A DNA stretch of 64,000 nt from NCBI GenBank assembly GCA_964019335.1, contig OZ025685.1:250001-314000 (forward strand). Reading direction: 5' to 3'. Below the pieces are notes generated by a model. It did not search any database, was not told the DNA's origin, and worked only from the letters and a program-made list of their open reading frames with translations. Shown piece by piece: positions 49,620 through 59,475 of the stretch (position 1 is its first letter; every line of letters starts with the position of its first letter). This stretch comes from Diplonema japonicum (Eukaryota > Euglenozoa > Diplonemea > Diplonemida > Diplonemidae). Made by a program: the position numbers and the translations under genes.

Positions 49620-50934
49620 ATGTCAAAAAGATGGTCTGAAGAGGACGTGGACCGCCTGAGGGCGGGGTTCAGGGAGATAGACAAGGATAAGTATGTCAAA
49701 CCCCCCCCCCCCCCCCCCCCAACAACAACAACAACAACAACAACAACAAAACTAGAAACGGATTGATAGACAAAAACGATTTGAAAGAACTACTAAAAAG
49801 ACACTTTGGTGAACACTGCGACGATGACGAAGTAGAGGAGTACATGCCCGTCCTGGGTGCCGACGACACAGTAGTTTTCGAGGACTACGTCCATTACCTA
49901 ACCACGGACACCTCGTTGAGGTTCGACGTGAAATTCATACGGTATATGAGGCAGAAGTGGGAGGACCACCTTGGCCTGCAAGTATACCTCCCCTTCTTGT
50001 GTTTTTTCGTGTTCTTCCTCCTACACGGTAAGGGGCTTGGGTCGGGGTACTGGGTGACCTTCTCCCTCAATGACAAGGTCATGGGTGAAGAGTTTGAACT
50101 GTCCGAAGACCTCCGATTCGAAAAATTTTACAAAGACATCGCGAACACAGAAGAATATTGGGAATGGGCAAAAGGGCCTTTGATGGGAGCATGGTGGCAA
50201 GGCGAGGATGCAGACGCGGCTAACGAATTCGTTCAATTTGCTAACATGCCTGTCGGGGCGATGAAAATACGGCAAATGAGAGTGGCGCCCAGTGCTTGTT
50301 CGTCGCGAGAGGATATTCTTAAAAATGCGTACAATTCCTTGAACCCGACGAAGGCCGCGTTGCGTCTGCAAGACTTCCCTTACGATTGTTACAGCGATTG
50401 GGGCCCCGCGACCCCAAGCGACAAACAACCGTACGCCATCACCGTCACAAATTCCACAACAGACATTTTCTCCGCCTCCACACAACGCACTTACCTTGAA
50501 AGCAGCATGATTGACCAGGAAGCACGCGATTTAGTATCGGAAGCGTTTTTCTGGAGGCCGTGCAGCGGTGTTAACGGGATCAACGCTTCCCTCACAATGG
50601 TCCTGGAGGGCAAAGCGGCCACATACGGATGCTCCGGGTACGCGCTGATCATACCCTTTTCATGGCCCGCTGAGAAAGTCTCAAAAGCATTGGGTTTCTT
50701 GGAATCCGGTGTGTCGGTTACGCATGACAACAATACCTTCAACCTTCCGTGGGTGGACAACCAAACAAGGGCTTTGTGTATGATTATCTTTGTGAAAACA
50801 AAAAAAAATTGTACAGCTGTCGAAATGTTCACGTTCAACCAGAATCTGCAGCTTTTCAGCAGGATTCAATACCTGGTGGAGGTGACGGCTGGCGGGTCGT
50901 ACATTCCCATTTACAGCAATATAAAGTATGGACG

Positions 50935-50974
<40 letters not shown>

Positions 50975-53383
50975 AGTTTCCGACTGTTCCAGTGGTCGAC
51001 CGATCCCTTTGTGATCCACTTTTTCATGTTTGTGTTTTTCACGTCGCTTGTTTTTTACTTTGCGTCGTGGTGTATGGAGCTGTGGAGGAACACGACCGAC
51101 TTCATGGTGGACAGGCGGAGGAGGGGGTTCTTCGCAAGGGTGACGTCGCTGTTCATCACGTTCTTCAGCTCGTTCTGGACCATCTTCGATTTTATGAACT
51201 ACGTGTTTTTCTTCACTGTGTGGGGGCTTCGGTTCGTGTCGCTCGGTTTCGGGAAAACCAACAACCCAGTCCTGCAAAACGACTGGTACCCAGATGAGTA
51301 CGAAACGGTGGCCCGCTCCACCCAAATCATATCCTACCTTGACAGCATAAACGGGTTGTTGTGCGTGGGCCGCATCTTCTACTTTTTAAGGCTGGACAAC
51401 CGTTTCAACGTGTTGACAAAAACCATAGAAGTCGCATTGTACGAACTTGCAGGGTTGTTGTTTATCTTTTTCGTCGTGTTTCTCGGCTTCTGTCTCATGG
51501 GTTTCACCGTGTTCGGGCACGTGGTAGAGGACTACCGTGACATCGGAAGCGTTATCGGGACGCTGCTTCGGTACCTCGTCGGTGATTTCGACTACGAGCA
51601 GATCCGTGAGGAGCGCAGGATATTCGCGCCGATATTCTTCGTGCTGTTCACCGCGTTGTGTTTCTTCCTTCTATTTAATATGTTCATTGCTGTTCTATCC
51701 GATGCGTTTGCAAAGGTTCAAGAGGAAAAGTACAAACCAGCTTTGTTGGACTCTCTTCTTAAAAATACCGACGACGACGCGTACGAGCCTCTCGAATCGC
51801 AAACCGGGAACTTCTTCACCGATCTCGCGATCGTTAGAGAAATCATGTATTGGATAAAAACACTATTACTTGCAGCCCAGAATTTAATACGCCGGGGCCC
51901 CGAGTGGGACGCGAGGTACAAGGAAACCCTGGAACGAACGCGAAGCGAAAACCCGCGGTTGTATTGGCAAACCCGCGAGAGGGAGATGGTCGATAGAAAA
52001 TCATGTACAGCATTCGTCGACAAGCTCAACCTCTGCCCCATCTCACTGGAAGGTTTCCTTATCGACGGCGACGACAATGCCGACGAGGATGACAATGCCT
52101 TCCAGGGCTTCGGGAACGACTTCAACACGGTGATGCAAACGCTAGTCGACGAACCCTCCGACAAAATGGAAAGAGAACGACAAGACACCTTATTAGAACT
52201 CCTTGAATCCCATTACTACTGGAACCAAGAGGTACGCGGTATCGCTCAAGTCGGACAAACCTTAGTCGATTACGATGACGATCCACGAGTTTACATTTTA
52301 CGCGAAATCGCCATTTCAAAAATGAACGATAGCGACAATGGAAGCATGACGGCTTCGAGCAGCCATACTGAGGAAGACGACAACGAGCAGGAATTGAAGG
52401 ACGAACAAGAGGTCGCAGCGCACGCTGTTATCAGAAAGGAAGAACAAAAACGGGTTATGAAGGATGTCATTGCAAGGGTTTCCTCAATAACCTCGAACAA
52501 GAAAAGCCTTGAACAGGTCATCAACAGAGCAGCGGCAACCGCGTTAAAATCCAGAATGGTTCGAAGAAAGGTTATCGCACGATTCGAACAAGGAACCCCC
52601 TGCAAGATCCGCGCACACCAGCTCATCGGTGCGAGATACGGAAGGTACATCACGGACGTCTTACAAATCCCTCAACAGTCCAAAAAAATCCTTCTTTCCA
52701 ATGGAAAAGATACGACAGAGTGGGTTACCATCACACAAGGAACGTCTGAGGAAGAATATCTAAGCGAACTACGGTTTAATTTCGACATTTCCGAGGGAAA
52801 GGAATGTATTGTAAAGCACAGCATTTCAGGTGAAATCGTCCATCTCTACTATGAGCTGGTGATCGAGAAGGAAACTTATATTGTGACAGAAGGCCCTGGT
52901 GAGGCACCTAACTGGCAAGACGGTGAATGGTCGCGAGCACCCGACGGTTCATTACTCCCGACACAAGGCCCCAAAACCGGAGTGTGGAACTGCACCGTTC
53001 CCGACCATATAGTATTTGCAAACATACAAAAAATCATGGACCAGCATAATGGGTTGTTGAAGCTTGCGTCTGTCGAGGACGCGATCATAGCAGGAGGAAG
53101 GGATATCGACAATGAGATGCTGTCGGAGCCTACTTGCTCTGAGAGTACTGTTCACGAATACCCTTTGGACCATATTGAAGAGGTGGGGTGTTACAACCAG
53201 CTGGAGCTGATTTACGAACCGACGACGATTTTCAGGGAGCACCTCGAGAGCAAGCTTATTCAGCTGATACGAAAAAGGCTCCCGACGTTGATGTTAGAAA
53301 CACTCAGCACGCAGCAACTGATGACGCTGCTCGAGGTAAAGGTGAGACGGGCCGAGGAACCCGTGAACGCACCCACTGAATAA
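49620..53383 (+). CDS. Polycystin-2-like cation channel with EF-hand, three exons
   Basis: Exons: 49620-49690, 49756-50925 and 50977-53383; 1,215 residues. Exon 1 (MSKRWSEEDVDRLRAGFREI) joins exon 2 inside an EF-hand loop, giving D-K-D-K-N-G-L-I-D-K-N-D (21-32), so the first exon is real. TM1 is at about 100-118, followed by a large extracellular domain. The core has FDFMNYVFFFTVWGL, an Arg-containing S4-like segment, LAGLLFIFFVVFLGFCLMGF, and a pore YLVGDFD (V-G-D at about 615-617) then ERRIFAPIFFVLFTALCFFLLFNMFIAVLSDAF, closely matching PKD2 S6. The cytosolic C-terminus is acidic, and around 990-1060 has a module homologous to one in the giant channel at 35490. Inferred to be a Ca2+-regulated non-selective cation channel, possibly ciliary. 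Confidence 0.92.
49691..49755 (+). other. Intron 1 of polycystin-2-like gene
   Basis: 65 nt: GTATGTCAAA, about 20 C, an (AAC)n microsatellite and acceptor AAAACTAG. Phase 2, splitting an EF-hand codon (AA/A). Confidence 0.82.
50926..50976 (+). other. Intron 2 of polycystin-2-like gene
   Basis: 51 nt: GTATGGACG, A39 and CAG. Phase 2. It is a multiple of three with no stop, so unspliced reading inserts a Lys tract into the loop before a membrane helix. Confidence 0.85.
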
Positions 53384-53429
53384 AAAAAATAAAATAAAAT
53401 AAAAAATCTTATAAAAGTATTATCATACT

Positions 53430-53464
<35 letters not shown>

Positions 53465-54070
53465 TACATATGAAACAAAAAAAAAAAACTTGTACATGCG
53501 GTACAAACGAAGGGGGGGGATTTTTTTTTTTTTTTTTGGTTTATCCGAAACACCCTCCCATTTTATTTTATTTTTCCCTTCAAAATATCTGTAGACCACC
53601 CCATGTATCAGGGGGTGCCTCGTGTATCTTTCTTTTTTTTTTTTTAAAGAAGAGAACTTGTCGTTGACCGCAAGTGACCTTTTTTTAACTTATTTTACCG
53701 ACACCCACTGTACTTATAAACAACATGAGAGGGGTTGAAGAAAAAGAGGAACAAAAAAGAAGAAGAAAAAAGGCGGCAGGCAGGGGGAGGAAGAGGGATC
53801 TAAGTTTCGAGAAAAAAAAAAGGATTTCTTTTTTTTTTTTTTTTTTTTTTTTTTGCGTCCTCTTTCCCCCCTTGAAATTTCTTCTTTTTATTGTTCCTCC
53901 CCCTCCTCCCCTTCGATCCCCTTTCTTCCCGCCACAACTCTTTTTTTTTTTTTTTTTTTCTTATACCATATCTCTCCCTTTCCCTTCAAACTAATCTGTG
54001 ACAACATCCATCATCCCCCACAAAAAAAAATTGAAACAAAGGAACAAAAAAAAAAAAAAAAAAAAAAAAA
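53384..54070 (+). other. Homopolymer-rich spacer
   Basis: No gene seen. T-runs at 53431-53463, 53521-53537, 53828-53854 and 53941-53959. An A-run of about 28 (54044-54070) touches the next ATG. Confidence 0.6.
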
Positions 54071-56131
54071 ATGGCGGACCTTGAAATTGGAGAGTATGCG
54101 GAAGGTTTTTGGTTTGGCAGATGGTACCCATGCAAAATTTTGAAAATCCGTGATGCTTATCTACCAGGCGTTGAGGGGGTGCAAGAGCAGTATGGAAAGG
54201 AGAGGGAAAAGGTGAACCAGCTCATGGACGTTCAATGGGCCGACGGGACCGAGACGAGAAAGGTACCGAGGCTACAGTTGAGAAAGGTGACCATGAGAGG
54301 GAGCAACGAACCGGTAGAAACCGACAGCCCTAAGGGACACCGTGAGATTCTAGTAGAGGACGTTCCCACCACCGCCGTCGTTGTCCTCCCAATGGGGCCG
54401 CCTACCTTACGAGTTGTCGCGCTGATGTTCGCATGGTGCAGTGGAATTGTTTACACGGCATTAATGTTCGTTACCCCACCTGACGAGAGTACAGTAGCGT
54501 TCTGGATCTCATGTGGGTCGATCCTGGTGTCGTGTGTTTTGTTCACACTGTCGGAGCTTGCGGCTAGAAAACTTGAAAAAAAACTGAAAAAAAATGCGTA
54601 CGAACACCCATCCTCACACCGTGTGAACAAGCTCCTTCTCACCAAAGAACGCACCCGTGCCAAGACCCGCCATGCTATGCAAGATATCGTCAACACCGTC
54701 AGAGAAGAAGCCTTCAACTTAATCCACAACAACCCCGCTCTTTCAAAAGTCGAAGCGTGTTTCAAATCATCGATGCATAATAATACAGCAGATATCCTAC
54801 TCGAAGGATCCGAGTCCAACGTGGAATGGTTGACTAGATGGAAACCTATCGGCGGAACAATGCACGACTCATACGGCGAACCGTTAAAAGTCTGCTTTGG
54901 TGTGAACATGCGAAAATTGTATTTCCACTTGAAAAGCGGGTATTTAAACGGATCCTCTTATGGAGCAACACCAAAACCGGTTTTGGAGGGGCAGCGGCAA
55001 TGGGCCACTCTGGTTCAGAAAAACCCGGCGGATTGGAGGTTCAAAGCGCTTCCTTTAAGAAAAAACCAAGCGGAGGCGAGAATCGCGGAATTCATAAACG
55101 CGGACCCCGACGACACAGCTTTAATGGTGAACGCCAACGAAGCAACAGCCACCATATTAAAATCCCTCCCATGGCAAGTAGGTGACCGGTTCATGATCTT
55201 CAGTTGCGATTATGACGCCACAAAGCTAGCCGGGGAATTTTTAGAACGACACCACGGAGTGGAACTGTACGTCATGGATGTAAAGCTCCCCATCAGCGAC
55301 ATCGAATTATGCGGGCAGCTGCACTCCGTCCTCAAAACCATGAAGGACAACCACGAACCCCTCCCGATCCTCGCAAACTTCTGCCACGTTACCTCGAAAA
55401 CAGCTTATATTTTCCCCGCTACAAAACTCACTCAAATCTTCCACGCGTTCGGTATCAGTGTAATGATAGACGGAGCACAGGCCACAGGGCATCTTAACGT
55501 AAATTGTTCAGAAATTAATGCAGATTGGTACTACGGGACTGTTCACAAGTGGATGTATTCGTGTCCTGGTGTTGCTTTTCTCATCACACAGCCGCACAAG
55601 CAACGGTGTACCTTCCCGTTGACGGTGAGTTATTTTGACGGTGAGGGTTATAACAGCGAGTTTGCGTACCAAGGCCTTCGTGATGTCAGTGCTTGGATGT
55701 CTGCCATTGACGGCTTTGATTTCGTGGAAACTGTTTGTGGTGGGTGGGATGCCGTAAGAGGGTACTGCCACGAACAGGCACGAAGATGCGTTGAAATTCT
55801 AGGAGAACTGTGGGGAACTAAACCCTTCCAACAAGACCAGGCTCACTACGGTTCCCTGCCCATAATGCCCCTTCCCAACGGGGAGAATCACGCGGATCAA
55901 CGCGATGCTGTAAAGACGATGGGGTACCTGTCCGTCAAGCATGGGATCACAGCATTCGCGGTTATTGTCAACATAAGCGGGACGCCAACGCTTTGCATAC
56001 GTTGCACCTGTCAGATCTACACGCAGGATTCGGACTGGATCAGCTTGGGGAACGCCGTTTTAAACCTCGAAGGGAACTATTCGAGCCTTAATGTAATTAA
56101 AGAGCTCAGTATTCCGGCGTTGCTTACATAA
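54071..56131 (+). CDS. Tudor-like, two-TM, PLP-dependent class V aminotransferase-like fusion
   Basis: 686 residues, intronless, with ATG directly after an A-run. Residues 5-75 resemble a Tudor-like barrel (GFWFGRWYPCKILKI ... MDVQWADGTETRKV). Two hydrophobic helices follow at about 113-135 and 142-165. From about 230 it is a class V (cysteine desulfurase/isopenicillin epimerase-like) PLP fold: a D-G-A-Q motif with Asp467 for the pyridine nitrogen, and H-K-W at 492-494 with Lys493 as the predicted Schiff-base residue. The predicted product is a membrane-anchored PLP enzyme; the substrate is unknown. Fusion of a chromatin- or RNA-type Tudor-like module to membrane helices and a PLP domain is unusual. 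Frame and composition are continuous across the domains, which argues against an annotation artefact. Confidence 0.85.
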   Translation: MADLEIGEYAEGFWFGRWYPCKILKIRDAYLPGVEGVQEQYGKEREKVNQLMDVQWADGTETRKVPRLQLRKVTMRGSNEPVETDSPKGHREILVEDVPTTAVVVLPMGPPTLRVVALMFAWCSGIVYTALMFVTPPDESTVAFWISCGSILVSCVLFTLSELAARKLEKKLKKNAYEHPSSHRVNKLLLTKERTRAKTRHAMQDIVNTVREEAFNLIHNNPALSKVEACFKSSMHNNTADILLEGSESNVEWLTRWKPIGGTMHDSYGEPLKVCFGVNMRKLYFHLKSGYLNGSSYGATPKPVLEGQRQWATLVQKNPADWRFKALPLRKNQAEARIAEFINADPDDTALMVNANEATATILKSLPWQVGDRFMIFSCDYDATKLAGEFLERHHGVELYVMDVKLPISDIELCGQLHSVLKTMKDNHEPLPILANFCHVTSKTAYIFPATKLTQIFHAFGISVMIDGAQATGHLNVNCSEINADWYYGTVHKWMYSCPGVAFLITQPHKQRCTFPLTVSYFDGEGYNSEFAYQGLRDVSAWMSAIDGFDFVETVCGGWDAVRGYCHEQARRCVEILGELWGTKPFQQDQAHYGSLPIMPLPNGENHADQRDAVKTMGYLSVKHGITAFAVIVNISGTPTLCIRCTCQIYTQDSDWISLGNAVLNLEGNYSSLNVIKELSIPALLT

Positions 56132-56160
56132 GGGTTTTTTTTTTTTTTTTTTTATATACA

Positions 56161-57522
56161 GAACGAGACGAAAATTGGGAGAGGTGTGGGAGCGGTGCCA
56201 GAGACTTGCCAAAGGGTACCAAGACCCGACAAGAACGACACCTTTGGGCCCGATAGGCAACGCGATGAAGCGGTGGCTCCCGAAGATCAGCACAAACTGG
56301 GGGCAGTTCACCGAAATGCTAGCTGAGAACAAGGACAAATTCGCACATGTAGTGCGAGAAAAGCTAAGGTCGGGACGTGCGGAACACATACAGGACAGAA
56401 GACGCTCGATGGAGGGGCTAGACCGGGGCGCAGACCCACGCACGAACGACCTGTGGCGAGAGCTGATGAAACTCGGACCACAAGGAGCAATGGCAGCGAG
56501 AGACCTCCGGAGGATCGTGGCGGGAGGGGTTTTCTACATCCACCCAAAGGCGTGGTACCAGGACAACATCACCAGACGGGTACCACCCCCAGAGGGCGAG
56601 CAGAGCGAAAGCGAGGACAGCTCGGAAGAGGAAGGGGACGAGACACACGAGCGTGTGAACAAGAGACCAACAACAGACGAGGTCACATGCGACGCGTGCG
56701 GTGCGGAGGAGGACGAGAGCAACAGAAGGAAGTACATGCAGAAGTAGTGGCCAACAAGACGGAAATGCCAATCTGCATGCAGCTACATGGAACGCTCCCG
56801 CGTGGTCACCGATCACACCAACACCGGCTGAGGAAGACGCAGGACTACCTGCTGGAAGTGGTGGCAAAACGAGACCAGCTTCTCCAGGACAAGAGAATGC
56901 TAGAAACGTACCCGACGCACCCCTGGAACAGATAACGGAAGGAAACGCTCATGCGCCACCTGAATGGAAGGAGCTGAGGAAGCATGTGAGGGAGCCTGAT
57001 GATGAAGCACGGAGAAGACATCGTCAAGTGGCTCAGAAAGCTGAAGTGGTACGATGGACCGAGGAAGACGACAGTCACCACAATGGAACTCGTACTAGAC
57101 TTCGAGAACACGCTGGGCGTCGAGCCGATCACGGGGAAGAAGGGTGATCTAGACATGATACAGAAGAAACGGAGTTTCCACGGCCTCCTGGAAAGAATCC
57201 AAGAAGGGTGGGACACAGCACGCATACAGAAGAAGGTCAGAGGCAAGCGGATCTTCCCAGCGGAGAGCCAGAAGAACCACGCGCTTAGAACCATAGGTGC
57301 GAAGAAGAGTCTGGGATGGAACAGAAGGCCAGTTTTTGCATCAGAGAAAACCAAGAAGGACCTTAAGAAACTGGGCAGAAAGTGGCAAGAAGAAAGAGAG
57401 GATACTTTGAGAAAGGCAACACAGCCAAAAAAGAAAGAAAGGCCGAGGCCCCAGAAGGGAGAAAGGGGTAGATAAGTAGAGACAAGGGGGACGTTCCAAA
57501 ACAGGAACCTCCTTTATCTCAT

Positions 57523-57530
<8 letters not shown>
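56161..57530 (+). pseudogene. Degenerate retroelement 3' portion, copy A
   Basis: Begins right after T19 and TATATACAG, 29 nt downstream of the PLP gene stop. A first frame (56175-56747) carries a zinc-finger-like CDACG and an acidic stretch. The conserved C-terminal part is in another frame (56453-57475, with stops at 56933, 56984 or so and 56993 or so): DYLLEVVAKRDQ, THPW, IVKWLRKLKWYDGPRKTTVTT, ELVLDFE and ALRTIGAKKSLGWNRRPVF, aligning with copy B. So the copy has at least one frameshift and several stops. Its tail CCTCCTTTATCTCATC resembles the end of repeat family A. A long T-run follows (57526-57555). Confidence 0.6.
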
Positions 57531-57555
<25 letters not shown>

Positions 57556-58056
57556 CCCGTTCATGTATTTGTTGCCAGATTAAATAGCATCTGGTCTCGA
57601 GTACAGTGAGTGACTCAAGAACGGGAACAAAAAAAAGAAAAAAGAAAGGGGGGGGGAATGACTTACCGCGAACCGTAGTTTNNNNNNNNNNNNNNNNNNN
57701 NNNNNNNNNNNNNNNNNNNNNNNNNNNNNNNNNNNNNNNNNNNNNNNNNNNNNNNNNNNNNNNNNNNNNNNNNNNNNNNNNNNNNNNNNNNNNNNNNNNN
57801 NNNNNNNNNNNNNNNNNNNNNNNNNNNNNNNNNNNNNNNNNNNNNNNNNNNNNNNNNNNNNNNNNNNNNNNNNNNNNNNNNAAAAAAAAGAAAAAAATTG
57901 TAAATGTATACACCGGCCAGAAGAAAACAAACAAAATATAAATAGAGGTAGTAAGTACAGTTCTTGACTTTTTTTTTTTTTTTTTTCCAGAACGAAAACA
58001 AAAACAAAAACAAAAACAAAAAAACCAGGCGGTGGGTACTAAAAAGAAAGTTAATA
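57476..58056 (+). other. Spacer with assembly gap
   Basis: T-run, then a stretch containing TAGCATCTGGT (also at 33923), a purine-rich stretch, 200 N, and AAAAAC-type pentanucleotide repeats (about 57992-58020). No gene seen in the readable parts. Confidence 0.6.
57682..57881. other. Assembly gap, 200 N
   Basis: Exactly 200 N, probably a scaffold gap of nominal size. Flanked on the right by A-rich sequence, so it probably spans another homopolymer. Any feature inside is unknown. Confidence 0.99.
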
Positions 58057-58537
58057 ATGGCGAGAATTGTTTTACCAGACCACGAGGAGGATTACGATAG
58101 TGATAGAGAAACAAGAGGAGGCATGGGTGACAGGAGGCTGAGTAAGGTTGAGGACAAGAGGCTGCGAACTGCCCTCGACATCGTGCGGAATTCGAGCCAA
58201 AAAGAGCTCAAAGAAGAGTGCCTGAGGAACGAGTGGTACACCATTGACAACGAAAAAGAGAGGAATATCCTGAAGGACTGCGTCACGGACGAAAACTTCT
58301 GGGACGAAGTGAAAGAGCTCGCAAGAAAGGAACTGGAGTCCACGCCCGACGTGATGGGGGAGGAACAGTTCAGAGCCATGTTCAAGGAATTTGACGCCGA
58401 TGGGTCAGGCAGCATCGACTCTGAAGAGCTGAGAAAACTCCTCTCAGTTGCAATGGGGATGGACTGCAGCAAAGCAGAGGTCGAGGATCTCATGAACCTT
58501 GTCGACACTGATGGTAACGCGGAAATCGATGAGGTAA

Positions 58538-58573
<36 letters not shown>

Positions 58574-59475
58574 CAGTCCGAGTTCCTTGAAATCATGAAC
58601 GCGGCGAAGGACCAGCAACAAAAGACTGCTGGTGCCTTGGTCGACAAGCCTTTGGTATATTATTATAAGAGAATTACAATAAAAAAAAAATAAAGGTTGT
58701 AGTTAACGGGCCCTCGCAGATCCCCAAGGATGTGGCGGCCAGGGTGAGGTCATCCTCCCAGTTTATTGCTGACGGTAATGAGGGTGGTGTTGGTGTCCCG
58801 CCCCCCAGGCGGGTGATGAGGTCGCCCGAGCCGGCTGAGAGGAGGCGATCGTCACCATCCCCGACCCCAGAGCCGTCTGTGAACGTCCAGGAACTGACGA
58901 GAAAAGCTTCCCTAACCATGGACAAGGGCGAGAGCAAAAGAATGCTGGGGAAGGCTACTGTCGAAGAGTACAAGGTAATTTTTTTTTTTTTTTTTTTTTT
59001 TAAACCCCCACCCCAGGACATGCTGAAGAGAAAGGCACAGCAGACACGGGCGGCCTTTGACGAACCGAAATTCACAGAACCGTATGAAACCGAAAAGGCT
59101 TCGTCTCCCGCACCTGAACCTGAGCCAGCTAGGGATCAGCCGGAATCTGAGGCAGCTCGCGCTGCGTCGCCTTCTTCCTCAAATGCATCGCCCACCCGGC
59201 TGATGCCCAGTGGGAGGCCTTGGGCGAGGTCTGCAGCGGCTGCTGTACCAGCAAAGGAGCCGGAGAACGAGTATGAGCTCAAGGAAACACGGGTTGAAGG
59301 TACGTGTGCGCCCCCTCCTATTAAGAAGCCCAGGGCATATTCATCAGTATGCGAACAAAAAAAAAAAAAAAAAAAAAATCACGCACAGACTAGCGCAAGC
59401 GGCGGAAGAGGTGTTCCCAGTTACATGAGAACCACTCAGTCCAGTAAACCTGGCAGAGGGGGTAAGAAGAAGTAG
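58057..59475 (+). CDS. EF-hand protein with Pro/Ser-rich tail, five exons
   Basis: Exons: 58057-58533, 58577-58654, 58696-58974, 59017-59346 and 59389-59475; 416 residues, all four introns phase 0. Residues 1-100 are charged and partly helical. A calmodulin-like EF-hand pair follows: loops DADGSGSIDSEE (113-124) and DTDGNAEIDESE (150-161). The second loop is interrupted by intron 1 and completed by exon 2, which supplies its final Glu, strongly supporting the junction. The remaining 250 residues are Pro/Ser/Ala/Glu-rich and low complexity, ending in SKPGRGGKKK. It lacks transmembrane segments. Inferred to be a Ca2+ sensor or cytoskeletal adaptor; no named family recognised. Intron 4 is 3n without stops and could be mistaken for coding. 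Confidence 0.88.
58534..58576 (+). other. Intron 1 of EF-hand gene
   Basis: 43 nt: GTAAGATTT, A26, TCCCACAG. Removal completes the second EF-hand loop. Confidence 0.9.
58655..58695 (+). other. Intron 2 of EF-hand gene
   Basis: 41 nt, GTATAT donor, TATTATAAG body, then A10 and TAAAG. Phase 0. Confidence 0.8.
58975..59016 (+). other. Intron 3 of EF-hand gene
   Basis: 42 nt, GTAA then T23, AAACCCCCACCCCAG. It has a T-run instead of the usual A-run. Phase 0. Confidence 0.85.
59347..59388 (+). other. Intron 4 of EF-hand gene
   Basis: 42 nt: GTATGCGAAC, A22, TCACGCACAG. Phase 0, 3n and stop-free. An alternative donor GTACGT at about 59300 would shorten exon 4. Confidence 0.7.

Noticed and set aside
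57606-57941. Open frames spanning the N gap.
   Set aside because: They exist only because unknown bases are translated as unknown residues.
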